From assembly GCA_020430865.1 (NCBI GenBank), contig JAGQIY010000583.1:1-5718 (forward strand): a stretch of 5,718 nt of DNA. Direction: 5' to 3'. Below are positions 1 through 5,718 of this stretch, in pieces (the stretch's first letter is position 1; the number at the start of each line of letters is the position of its first letter). This DNA is from Myxococcales bacterium (GTDB lineage Bacteria > Myxococcota > Polyangia > Polyangiales > Polyangiaceae). A program made the translations under genes and the position numbers. Below the pieces are notes generated by a model. The model ran no database searches, was not told the DNA's origin, and saw nothing but the letters and a program-made list of their open reading frames with translations.

Positions 1-250
1 CAGCCCCCGCCGAGCTCGGCACACCTCCGGCCCCCGCGGCTCCCGCCGTCTGCTTTCCAGCGGCGCCGGCCGCGCCACCGCTGCCCGCCTGCCCGCCGCT
101 AGGCGCCCCAGCCCGAGAGATCTCTCCAGCGCCACCGCCGCTCGCCACCTCGCCGTTCCCCCGCTCCGGATTCGGGTCCTGGGAACCACATCCCACCAGG
201 ACCAGGGTGCTCAGGGGCCATACGATGTGCCGGTTTCGGATGCGCAACAT
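1..250 (-). CDS. Secreted lipoprotein, N-terminal part (C-terminus cut by left edge)
   Basis: Reading leftward from ATG at 250-248, 83 codons stay open to the window edge, so the C-terminal part is missing. The N-terminus is a typical type II signal peptide. It has a basic stretch (R3, R5, R7), a hydrophobic core from about I9 to G20, and the lipobox L18-V19-G20-C21. C21 would be lipidated and become the mature N-terminus. Residues 36-83 are a Gly/Ala/Ser-rich low-complexity tether of the kind that links myxobacterial lipoproteins to a folded outer domain. That domain is outside the window, so no function can be given. The start is supported by a GGAGGA Shine-Dalgarno six bases upstream. Residue +2 after the cysteine is Gly, not Asp; outer-membrane sorting is inferred, not shown. 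The gene is divergent from the NUDIX gene. It could be missed by tools that require a stop codon inside the window. Confidence 0.8.
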   Translation of the reverse strand, partial: MLRIRNRHIVWPLSTLVLVGCGSQDPNPERGNGEVASGGGAGEISRAGAPSGGQAGSGGAAGAAGKQTAGAAGAGGVPSSAGA

Positions 251-256
251 GACTCT

Positions 257-262
257 TCCTCC
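257..262 (-). promoter_or_regulatory. Shine-Dalgarno of the lipoprotein gene
   Basis: GGAGGA on the minus strand, six bases before the ATG at 250. It is a near-complete anti-16S match at good spacing. It fixes the lipoprotein start and argues against the overlapping reading frame of 211-459. Confidence 0.8.
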
Positions 263-437
263 ACGCCTCTCACGGCTGCCCCCGGACCGCGGCTTCGCCG
301 GCGCGCGAGGGCTTGGTCCACGCCAGATCGCGTGAACACCCTCCAGTTCGGCATTCCGACGGGTTCCTTGAGTGGATCCGGGCACGCCTGTGCAGGTTCT
401 TCCTGAGCTGGTCTCCGAGTCGCACCAGCACCGATTG

Positions 438-464
438 GCAGGGTGGTGCCTTTCAACACCCTGC
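438..464. repeat. 8-bp perfect inverted repeat upstream of the NUDIX gene
   Basis: GCAGGGTG at 438-445 is mirrored by CACCCTGC at 457-464 with an 11-base loop. The downstream arm ends 15 bases before the GTG start and 4 bases before the AGGA Shine-Dalgarno. It could be an operator for a dimeric regulator or a 5'-leader hairpin. There is no T-run, so it is not an intrinsic terminator. A competing stem pairs GCACCA (422-427) with TGGTGC (444-449), sharing bases with the left arm. Function is inference. Confidence 0.5.
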
Positions 465-468
465 TACT

Positions 469-472
469 AGGA
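469..472 (+). promoter_or_regulatory. Shine-Dalgarno of the NUDIX gene
   Basis: AGGA seven bases before GTG at 480. It is short but correctly spaced and supports the GTG as start, placing the conserved first beta strand (LHVVAAAI) four residues from the N-terminus, as is usual for MutT-like proteins. Confidence 0.55.
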
Positions 473-479
473 TGCTGGC

Positions 480-863
480 GTGACTCGCCTACATGTGGTC
501 GCGGCAGCGATCTTCACCGACCAGCGCGTACTCGCGGCGCGACGAGGTGCGGCCATGCGCGAAGCGCTGAAATGGGAGTTTCCTGGGGGAAAAATAGAGC
601 CGGGTGAGTCGGCGGAGGCAGCGCTCGCGCGTGAGTTGCGCGAGGAACTCGACGTTCAGGTGCTGGTGGGCGAGCGACTCGGGGTGTCACTCACGAGCTC
701 GATCGAGCTCGAGCTCTACGCGTGCAGGCTCCACGCGGGAACGCCGGAGCCGAGGGAGCACGCTGAACTCCGCTGGCTGACGAGCGGCGACCTCGCGCTC
801 CTCGACTGGGCGCCAGCGGACATTCCGCTGCTCGAGGTCGTCGCGGCCGCGCTTCAGCGGTAG
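480..863 (+). CDS. MutT/NudG-type NUDIX hydrolase, (deoxy)nucleoside triphosphate pyrophosphohydrolase
   Basis: A 127-residue cytoplasmic protein, close in length to E. coli MutT (129). It probably hydrolyses oxidised or modified (d)NTPs to the monophosphate plus pyrophosphate, cleaning the nucleotide pool. The Nudix box spans residues 37-59: G37, E43, R51-E52-L53 and the metal-binding pair E55-E56. The usual Gly near its end is D58 (EELDV), a variant found in many MutT/NudG relatives. KWEFPGGK (31-38) precedes it. The C-terminal HAELRWL (94-100) and LDWAPADIP (108-116) are the substrate-pocket signature, with D114 at the place of the base-contacting Asn of E. coli MutT. Start is GTG with AGGA seven bases upstream. 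The last 10 bases overlap the convergent kinase gene. Family is certain; whether it prefers 8-oxo-dGTP (MutT) or modified pyrimidine nucleotides (NudG) cannot be read from the sequence, so no symbol is given. Confidence 0.93.
   Translation: MTRLHVVAAAIFTDQRVLAARRGAAMREALKWEFPGGKIEPGESAEAALARELREELDVQVLVGERLGVSLTSSIELELYACRLHAGTPEPREHAELRWLTSGDLALLDWAPADIPLLEVVAAALQR
694..711. repeat. 18-bp perfect palindrome inside the NUDIX gene
   Basis: CGAGCTCGATCGAGCTCG is identical to its reverse complement with no central spacer. A second perfect palindrome, GAGCTCGAGCTC, overlaps it at 705-716. The region encodes Ser-Ser-Ile-Glu-Leu-Glu-Leu in a beta strand. It may be only a by-product of repeated GAG/CTC codons, but a perfect 18-mer is uncommon in a window of this size. 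Confidence 0.7.
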
Positions 864-2494
864 GGGTTTGCGAGATCGACGTCGCTCGGCTTGGACTTGG
901 GCTTCGGTTCGGGCGGCTTCGGCTCGGGCGCTGGGCTGGACGTCGCTCTGGGTTCGGTCGAGCCTGCGTTGCCCCGAGGTGGATCGCTGACGGGGCGGGG
1001 GCGGCTCTGCCAGACCGGGATGTCGTCCACGCTGAGGGCGCCGTCTGCGTTCTGGGGCTTGGATTCGGGGGCGAGGTGCTCGGTATCGTCGCTCGTGGAC
1101 TTCGGCGGTGCCGTCTTCGTGTTCGCGTTGGGGCTGATCACGGTGGTCTCTGGCGGATGACTCCGCTGCCAGGCGACTACCAGCAGCGTGCCGACCAGTG
1201 CAGCAAGGCCGAGCAACAACACCCACTGCCAGGCGCGGCTCCCTGGAGGCGGGGCGACGCTCGGCTGCACGGGCAGCGCACCCGCGGGGAGATAGGAGAC
1301 CCGTGACCCGTCGGCGAGCGCGCCAGGGGGGACGCTCGCGGACGGTGGTGGCCCGACATAGCTTGGATGGATGCTCGCTCGAGAGGCTCGGGGCACGTCG
1401 ACCGCCACTGGAGGTGGCGTCTGGCTGCGCGCGTCGACCTGCGCAGGGGCGGCACCGTTACCTGGCGGAAGCGAGGGAGGGGGGCTGGGAGGGGGTGAGG
1501 AAGGAGCGCTCCACTGCGGTCCGGACTCCGCCGTGGCTGCCGCACGCGCGGTCGCTCTCCGCAGCTCCAGCTCACGCCCGGATGCTCCCAGCACGAGGTC
1601 GGACACTTCCTTGCGGGACAGCTCGAGTCCAGCGGACTCGACCGCTGACTCCAGCGCGTCTGCGAACGCTTCGCAGCTGTCGAAGCGGTCTCCTGGCTTC
1701 GGTGACAGCGCCCGAGCGACGCACTCGTCCAGCGCCTCTGGCAGGTCCGGCTTGACGCCGCGAATGCGGGGAACGCGCTCGATGACGTCGATCTGGGCAC
1801 CGTCGTGGCGATGCTTGAACAGGCGCTTCGCGGTCAGCAACTCCCACAGCACGATGCCCAGCGCGTAGACGTCGGCCCGTCCGTCAATCTCCTCACCCCG
1901 CATGTGCTCGGGTGACATGTAGGCGAGGCGGCCCCTGACCGCGTCTCCACCCTTGGGATCCAGGTCGACGCCATGCGCGATGCCGAAATCGACCACCTTC
2001 GACTGACCGCCCACGCCGACCAGGATGTTCTGTGGGGAGACGTCTCGATGGACGATGTTGGCTGGTCTGCCCCGCGAGTCCCTCAGCGTATGCGCAGAAT
2101 GCAGCCCAGCGAGCGCATCGATGCAGATGGTTAGCGCTGCGGTCTTGGTCAGCCAGCTCCCCGTGCGTGCGGTGTGGGCCTGGAGCGTGGCCAGGGTCGC
2201 TCCCTCGACGTACTCCATGACCAGGTAGGGCTCACCGGCCTCCTCGCCAAACTCGATCAGGGAGGCGACGTTCGGGTGACGAATGTGCGCGACCAGCTCA
2301 CATTCCCTGCGGAATAGCTCTCGGTGTTGCTCGTCGTCCTGCAAGTGCCCGTGCAGCACCTTGACGGCGACCAGCCCGGAGTCGCCCTCGGAACCTGTCC
2401 TGCGCGCGAGGTGGACGCTAGCCATCCCTCCGCTCGCCAGCTCGCAGATGGCCTCATACTGACCCCAGCGCCGATTGCTGGGCAGCAGTCTCAC
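854..2494 (-). CDS. Membrane-anchored eukaryotic-type Ser/Thr protein kinase
   Basis: A 546-residue kinase from GTG at 2494, chosen because GAGGAG lies four bases upstream. An in-frame GTG at 2560 would add 22 residues but has no Shine-Dalgarno. In 546 numbering, the kinase domain is about residues 13-285. It has a Gly loop LASGGMASV (19-27), ATP lysine K45, helix-C E64, catalytic HRD (149-151) with N156, DFG (169-171), SPE in place of APE (194-196) and helix-F D208, so it looks active. The catalytic-loop Lys is Ser (HRDVSPQN), as in many myxobacterial kinases. A helical extension with ELELRR follows near 308-313. A Pro/Ser/Ala-rich linker covers about 329-420, one transmembrane helix about 424-442, and an extracytoplasmic tail of about 100 residues has PEPKP twice (523-532) and ends DLANPYR. 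There is no PASTA, TPR or other sensor domain, so ligand and substrates are unknown. It is codirectional with the helicase gene. Confidence 0.95.
   Translation of the reverse strand: MRLLPSNRRWGQYEAICELASGGMASVHLARRTGSEGDSGLVAVKVLHGHLQDDEQHRELFRRECELVAHIRHPNVASLIEFGEEAGEPYLVMEYVEGATLATLQAHTARTGSWLTKTAALTICIDALAGLHSAHTLRDSRGRPANIVHRDVSPQNILVGVGGQSKVVDFGIAHGVDLDPKGGDAVRGRLAYMSPEHMRGEEIDGRADVYALGIVLWELLTAKRLFKHRHDGAQIDVIERVPRIRGVKPDLPEALDECVARALSPKPGDRFDSCEAFADALESAVESAGLELSRKEVSDLVLGASGRELELRRATARAAATAESGPQWSAPSSPPPSPPPSLPPGNGAAPAQVDARSQTPPPVAVDVPRASRASIHPSYVGPPPSASVPPGALADGSRVSYLPAGALPVQPSVAPPPGSRAWQWVLLLGLAALVGTLLVVAWQRSHPPETTVISPNANTKTAPPKSTSDDTEHLAPESKPQNADGALSVDDIPVWQSRPRPVSDPPRGNAGSTEPRATSSPAPEPKPPEPKPKSKPSDVDLANPYR
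900..929. repeat. 15-bp tandem repeat, two copies, in the kinase tail
   Basis: GGCTTCGGTTCGGGC (900-914) is followed directly by GGCTTCGGCTCGGGC (915-929), one mismatch. On the minus strand each copy encodes PEPKP, giving a short Pro-Glu/Pro-Lys rod near the C-terminus. Such tandem units can change copy number by slippage. Confidence 0.75.
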
Positions 2495-2498
2495 CCCG

Positions 2499-2504
2499 CT
2501 CCTC
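2499..2504 (-). promoter_or_regulatory. Shine-Dalgarno deciding the kinase start
   Basis: GAGGAG on the minus strand, four bases before GTG at 2494. Spacing is slightly short but the match is good. The alternative GTG at 2560 is preceded by CGGTTACTC, with no purine-rich site, so 2494 is the better start. Confidence 0.55.
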
Positions 2505-2706
2505 GACCCTCCCGCAGGAGGTATCGAGGCGGGTTGCTTCCAGGAGCCTCCACTTCGCACGAGTAACCGAGGCAGCGAGTATCCGCTCTCCCGCCAGTCG
2601 ATGCCAGGGTGCTCCCCGAAAACCTCGTGGAATTGGCGTCGACGCAGGCAGGAGCGCGGAGCAGCTCGCGGCCCGTCGACTCGCGTCCCCCAGCTGTCGT
2701 CGTAAC

Positions 2707-2733
2707 GCGATGCGTAAAGTGCTCAGCGATGCG
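2707..2733. repeat. 8-bp direct repeat, 19-bp period, upstream of the kinase
   Basis: GCGATGCG occurs at 2707-2714 and again at 2726-2733, a spacing close to two helical turns. The first copy sits inside ACGC-GAT-GCGT, a small inverted repeat (2705-2715). It could be a tandem regulator site for the kinase gene, but repeats of this length arise by chance in GC-rich DNA. Confidence 0.35.
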
Positions 2734-2784
2734 CGCTCACCCCCGAAATCCCCTGATGCGTCGCGTCCTCTGGCGACCGCTTGG

Positions 2785-5718
2785 TCAAACCCCGAGCAGG
2801 ACACCGTCGCACGGCGCTCCAGTCGCCAGCTCGAGCCCGTGGCAATACAGCGCGACCTGCAGGCGATAGGCGAAGGGAGCGTCCTCGATCACGTCCGTCT
2901 TGAAGTCGACGACGCACCAGCGTCCAGAGTGCAGGAAGGCGAGGTCCACCACGCCCTCCCACAGCTCGCCGTCAGGTCGCCGGTAGCTCAGCGCGTGTTC
3001 TCGCCGCAGGTCCGTCGCCTCGCGGGCTCGGAGCAGCACGGGATGGCGGAGCGCATTCAGGCACGCATCGCGAGCGGCCAGGAGCTCGCGCTCGGTGGCT
3101 CCGAGCTGGCGCGCGAGCAGCTCCCCCAGGCGAACCAGCTGCGTCGTGTCCTCTGACGACGCCTCCAGGGTCGCGCGTTCGAGCAGGCCGTGCACCAGTG
3201 TTCCGAAGCGGGCTCCCCGAGGACGGCCGCTGCTGCGTGATAGCGGCGCCTCGACACTCACCGCATCCGCGCGGTCAATGATTGCCTTGGGGAAAATCTG
3301 TTGCGCGAGCTCTCGAGCTCGTGCGTTGCTCATCTCACCAGACTCCTCCGGGGCGTGTGAGACTTCGAGTGCGTGGGCGACCTGGGTGACGCTGCGAGTT
3401 GGCCAGCGGGAGCGAGACCCGCGCTCCAGGCGCGCTCGCCGTTCGTCGGACCACGCCTGATGCGCCGCCTTCGCCGCATCCGCCTCCCCGCTCGCCATCA
3501 AGATCTCCTGCTGGCGCACGCCGCCCCGCTCACGCTGGTCCAGGTCGAGCTGTGCTGGGCACCACCAGACCACGCCGCCCCCGGCCGCCAGCTCCCGGTG
3601 CAGCCCCGGCTTGACCACGGGCTGCTCCAGCAGGTCGGAGGAGAAGGGCCGCGTGTTCACGCTGTCGGGGCCGAAGCTCGGGCAGCCCGGAGCGGGCTCT
3701 GCGTTTCCGCGCAGCCGCGGTTCTGGATAGATGGCCGGGTGGAAGATGCTGCTCCAGCGCTCCTCAGGGAAGGGCCCATCGCCGATGCCGGGGATGACCA
3801 GCAGATCGCGCGCCCGCGTGGCGGCGACGTAGCCCAGGCGGATCACCTCGGCGTCGTCCTGTGCCTTGATCTCGGCTTCGTTGCTCAGCAGCTCGTACGG
3901 CATCAGACCGCAGAGGCCCTGGGCCCAGAGGTTCGTCTCCGGGTCGATGAAGCGTGATGGCCGGTTGGTCTCGAGCGGCGCCCCGGGTTCGCAGAGGATG
4001 ACCACCGGAAACTCGAGTCCCTTGGCGCCATGCACCGTCATCAAGCGTACGCCATCGGTGCCTTCCTCGATGACCGGTGCTTCACTGCCCTGGCCTCGCT
4101 CGGCGCTCAGCTCCAGCCACTCGACGAAGCCTCTGAAGGACAAGGCGCCCCGAGCCTCGTACCGCCGGGCCTTGTCTATCAGCGACAAGACGTTCGCGAG
4201 CGCCTGCTCCCCGGTTGGCCAGATGGCGACTCCAGCGTGGGCTCGGGTGGCAGCCAGCAGGCGACCAATCGTCTCGGCGATCGGGCGACGATTGCGGCCG
4301 ACGTGGAGGGCGCCGAGGATATCCAGGGCATCGGCCACGGCGTGAACGCCCTCCGGCATGCGTTCGCGGGGAACGCGTCGCAGCGGGTGCAAGCGGCCGA
4401 GGCGCGGTGTCTCGCTGTCGAGCGCGCCAACGAAGGCCTTGAACTCCAGCAGCTCGGAGTCGGAGAGCGCGAAGAACGCGCCACGAAGCGTGGCGTAGAC
4501 CATCAGCTCGTCGTCGGGCCACTCGATGGCCTGCAGCGCGGTGCGCAACGCCATCACCTCTTCACGGCCATGAAAGGAGCGGCCTCCGACCAGGACGTGG
4601 GGTAGCCGTCGAGCCTCCAACGCCCGCACGTAGGGACGGGTCACGTCTTCACCGAAGTTGACGAAGCGTCGGAACAAGCAGCAGACGTCACGGGCGGCGA
4701 TACGGCGCCGCTGACCCGCTTCCTCCACCTGCCAGTCGCTGTGCTTGACCAGCCAGTCTACATAGGCGCCGACTGCATCGGGCAGACTCAGCTCGAGCTG
4801 GGCAAGGGTCACCCGAGGCGTGTTCGTCCAGTTGGGGTAGGGGTGCGGTACGGGTAGAACGACCACGCTGGGCTGTTCGTTGGATTCCTTGCGGAAATTA
4901 TGAAGGGCGACGTAGTTGGCTTGGCTGCTGCCTCCGGTCATGCGCGCCGCGAAGCAGTGGTTCACCAGGCTCTGAATGGCTGGTCGCGAGCGAAAGCTGG
5001 TGCTCAGGTTCAGCAACTCTGCGCCCGCGCCCAGCAGCTGCTCCTTGACGCGCTCGTACAGCAGGATATCTGCCCGACGGAAGCGGTAGATGGCCTGCTT
5101 CGGGTCGCCCACCACGAACAGCTTGCCCGGCTTGGGGCGGATCCTCGTCGGTCTCACCTCGGCTGCATCGCTGCTCGCCAGCAACAGCAAGATCTCGGCT
5201 TGCAGGGGGTCCGTGTCCTGAAACTCGTCGACGAAGAGGTGGGTGAAGCGAGCTCCGAGCTCGCGTCGCACCGCCTCGTCGCGTACCAGCAGGTCGCGCA
5301 CGCTGCGCAGCAGATCGAGGAAGTCGAGCACGCCCGCGCTGTTCAGCCGCTGGACGTAGGCGTCGACGACGGGACGCAGATCCTGCTGCAGGCGAGCGGC
5401 GAGATCGGCGTCGAGCAGCCGGTTCAGCGTCTTCAGGTCCTCGACCACCCGCGCGCGGCGTTCACGAAACTCGGCGATGGGCAAGTCGGGCGCGACGTCT
5501 CGCGGCGCCCCCGCATACTCCCACCAGTACCTTCTGCCCGTGCGGAAGCGGGCGCGGGGGAGCTCGGAGAACACGGCCTCCAGCGCGTCCAGGTCGACGC
5601 GCTCGCCGCCGATGGGTGCAACCCGTGAGATGCGGCGCCCCAGCTCACGCAGACCCTGCACGATGTATGCGTTCGGATCGAAGGCGATCTCGCCGATCGC
5701 CGCGAGATCTCGCAAGCG
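2785..5718 (-). CDS. RecB/AddA-type UvrD-family helicase with PD-(D/E)XK nuclease, N-terminus missing
   Basis: The frame is open to the right edge and lacks the Walker A motif, so the true start lies outside. The TTG at 5715 is not a credible start. Numbering from that TTG (976 residues), the helicase motifs are: LDFLDLL (130-136), Walker B VDEFQDTDPLQ (162-172), motif III VVGDPKQAIYRFRRAD (201-216), motif IV SFRSRP (240-245), motif V TVHGAKGLEF (560-569) and motif VI YVAATRAR (629-636). The C-terminal nuclease has H842, G921-V-V-D924-L, D937-F-K939-T-D and Y950-R-L-Q953, so both activities look intact. Such enzymes unwind and resect double-strand breaks for RecA-dependent repair, normally with a partner (AddB, or RecC and RecD). 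Any partner gene would be outside the window. GDPKQAIYRFRRAD and the EFQDTDPLQ context resemble RecB-like proteins; family members are also labelled AddA, so no symbol is given. Usual length is about 1,100-1,250 residues, implying roughly 200 missing. The stop is TGA at 2787-2785. Confidence 0.96.
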   Translation of the reverse strand, partial: RLRDLAAIGEIAFDPNAYIVQGLRELGRRISRVAPIGGERVDLDALEAVFSELPRARFRTGRRYWWEYAGAPRDVAPDLPIAEFRERRARVVEDLKTLNRLLDADLAARLQQDLRPVVDAYVQRLNSAGVLDFLDLLRSVRDLLVRDEAVRRELGARFTHLFVDEFQDTDPLQAEILLLLASSDAAEVRPTRIRPKPGKLFVVGDPKQAIYRFRRADILLYERVKEQLLGAGAELLNLSTSFRSRPAIQSLVNHCFAARMTGGSSQANYVALHNFRKESNEQPSVVVLPVPHPYPNWTNTPRVTLAQLELSLPDAVGAYVDWLVKHSDWQVEEAGQRRRIAARDVCCLFRRFVNFGEDVTRPYVRALEARRLPHVLVGGRSFHGREEVMALRTALQAIEWPDDELMVYATLRGAFFALSDSELLEFKAFVGALDSETPRLGRLHPLRRVPRERMPEGVHAVADALDILGALHVGRNRRPIAETIGRLLAATRAHAGVAIWPTGEQALANVLSLIDKARRYEARGALSFRGFVEWLELSAERGQGSEAPVIEEGTDGVRLMTVHGAKGLEFPVVILCEPGAPLETNRPSRFIDPETNLWAQGLCGLMPYELLSNEAEIKAQDDAEVIRLGYVAATRARDLLVIPGIGDGPFPEERWSSIFHPAIYPEPRLRGNAEPAPGCPSFGPDSVNTRPFSSDLLEQPVVKPGLHRELAAGGGVVWWCPAQLDLDQRERGGVRQQEILMASGEADAAKAAHQAWSDERRARLERGSRSRWPTRSVTQVAHALEVSHAPEESGEMSNARARELAQQIFPKAIIDRADAVSVEAPLSRSSGRPRGARFGTLVHGLLERATLEASSEDTTQLVRLGELLARQLGATERELLAARDACLNALRHPVLLRAREATDLRREHALSYRRPDGELWEGVVDLAFLHSGRWCVVDFKTDVIEDAPFAYRLQVALYCHGLELATGAPCDGVLLGV

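Larger units (their letters stand above)
251..479. other. Divergent intergenic spacer (lipoprotein / NUDIX)
   Basis: This 229-bp region separates two divergently transcribed genes, so it should hold both promoters. I see no convincing -35/-10 pair for either direction. On the minus strand at 325-311, TGGC and GC lie at the -24/-12 spacing of a sigma-54 promoter, but the TT before the GC is replaced by AA, so this is only a weak candidate. The best structural signal is the inverted repeat at 438-464. An 82-codon minus-strand frame covers most of the spacer but looks like a shadow. Confidence 0.6.
2495..2784. other. Spacer between helicase-nuclease stop and kinase start
   Basis: About 290 bp between codirectional genes. 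The kinase frame stays open upstream to TGA at 2725-2723 but offers no ATG, GTG or TTG beyond the GTG at 2560. A second minus-strand frame (2804-2454) bridges the gap, but its third codon positions are only moderately GC-rich, it is Arg/Ser-heavy, and it lacks a Shine-Dalgarno, so I do not call it. No intrinsic terminator is seen: the short GACC/GGTC stem just after the helicase stop has no T-run. The kinase promoter probably lies here, but no clear -35/-10 is visible. Confidence 0.6.

Noticed and set aside
211..459. 82-codon minus-strand frame (GTG start) in the divergent spacer
   Set aside because: No Shine-Dalgarno, Arg/Pro-rich shadow-like composition, and it overlaps the better supported lipoprotein start in another frame.
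1198..1868. Several frames on both strands within the kinase Pro-rich linker
   Set aside because: Arg/Ala/Ser-rich products are frame-shifted readings of the GC-rich linker; the kinase frame is continuous through motifs, linker and membrane helix.
2586..2602. TGGCATCGACTGGC on the minus strand as a sigma-54 promoter for the kinase
   Set aside because: The GG and GC are one base too close and the TT is absent.
2774..2786. GACC-AAGC-GGTC stem right after the helicase stop as a terminator
   Set aside because: Only four base pairs and no T-run follows on the transcribed strand.
2454..2804. 116-codon minus-strand frame bridging helicase stop and kinase start
   Set aside because: Its position is suggestive of translational coupling, but the third codon positions are much less GC-rich than in the true genes, there is no ribosome site, the product is Arg/Ser-heavy, and it overlaps the kinase N-terminus.
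3373..3957. 194-codon plus-strand frame opposite the helicase-nuclease
   Set aside because: A shadow frame of the same kind: no ribosome site, no recognisable domain, fully inside a strongly supported gene.
4900..5628. 242-codon plus-strand frame opposite the helicase
   Set aside because: Long antisense frames are expected in GC-rich coding DNA. The opposite strand carries unmistakable helicase motifs and this translation shows no recognisable fold.
5713..5715. TTG as start of the helicase-nuclease
   Set aside because: The frame continues upstream to the window edge and the product would lack Walker A and the N-terminal helicase motifs.

Overview
The window is high-GC DNA, roughly two-thirds G+C by eye. 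Its gene content suggests a myxobacterium (Myxococcota), most plausibly a Polyangiales/Sorangium-like soil bacterium. Three features point there: a eukaryotic-type Ser/Thr kinase with the HRDVSPQN catalytic loop, a long Pro-rich linker and one membrane helix; a lipoprotein with a Gly/Ala/Ser-rich tether; and GC-biased codon use. The phylum call is inference from family knowledge; no RNA gene is present to support it.

Layout from left to right. (1) At 1-250 on the minus strand is the first 83 codons of a secreted lipoprotein, cut by the left edge. It has a strong Shine-Dalgarno, a lipobox and a low-complexity tether. (2) At 251-479 is a 229-bp divergent spacer containing an 8-bp perfect inverted repeat just before the next gene. 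(3) At 480-863 on the plus strand is a small MutT/NudG-type NUDIX hydrolase. (4) At 854-2494 on the minus strand is a membrane Ser/Thr protein kinase whose stop codon overlaps the NUDIX stop tail to tail by 10 bp. (5) At 2495-2784 is a spacer of about 290 bp with no convincing gene. (6) From 2785 to the right edge on the minus strand is the C-terminal 977 codons of a UvrD/RecB/AddA-type helicase fused to a PD-(D/E)XK nuclease. Its N-terminus, with the Walker A motif, lies beyond the window.

Two genes have genome-maintenance roles: NUDIX nucleotide-pool cleaning and helicase-nuclease double-strand-break processing. They are on opposite strands with a signalling kinase between them, so a shared operon is not supported. 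The helicase and kinase are codirectional but separated by about 290 bp, so the kinase may have its own promoter or be reached by read-through.

I found no RNA gene, CRISPR array, insertion sequence or Rho-independent terminator. I do not see an undescribed system here. The items most worth a second look are the kinase's extracytoplasmic tail, an 18-bp perfect palindrome inside the NUDIX gene, the alternative hairpins upstream of that gene, and the RecB-versus-AddA identity of the helicase-nuclease.
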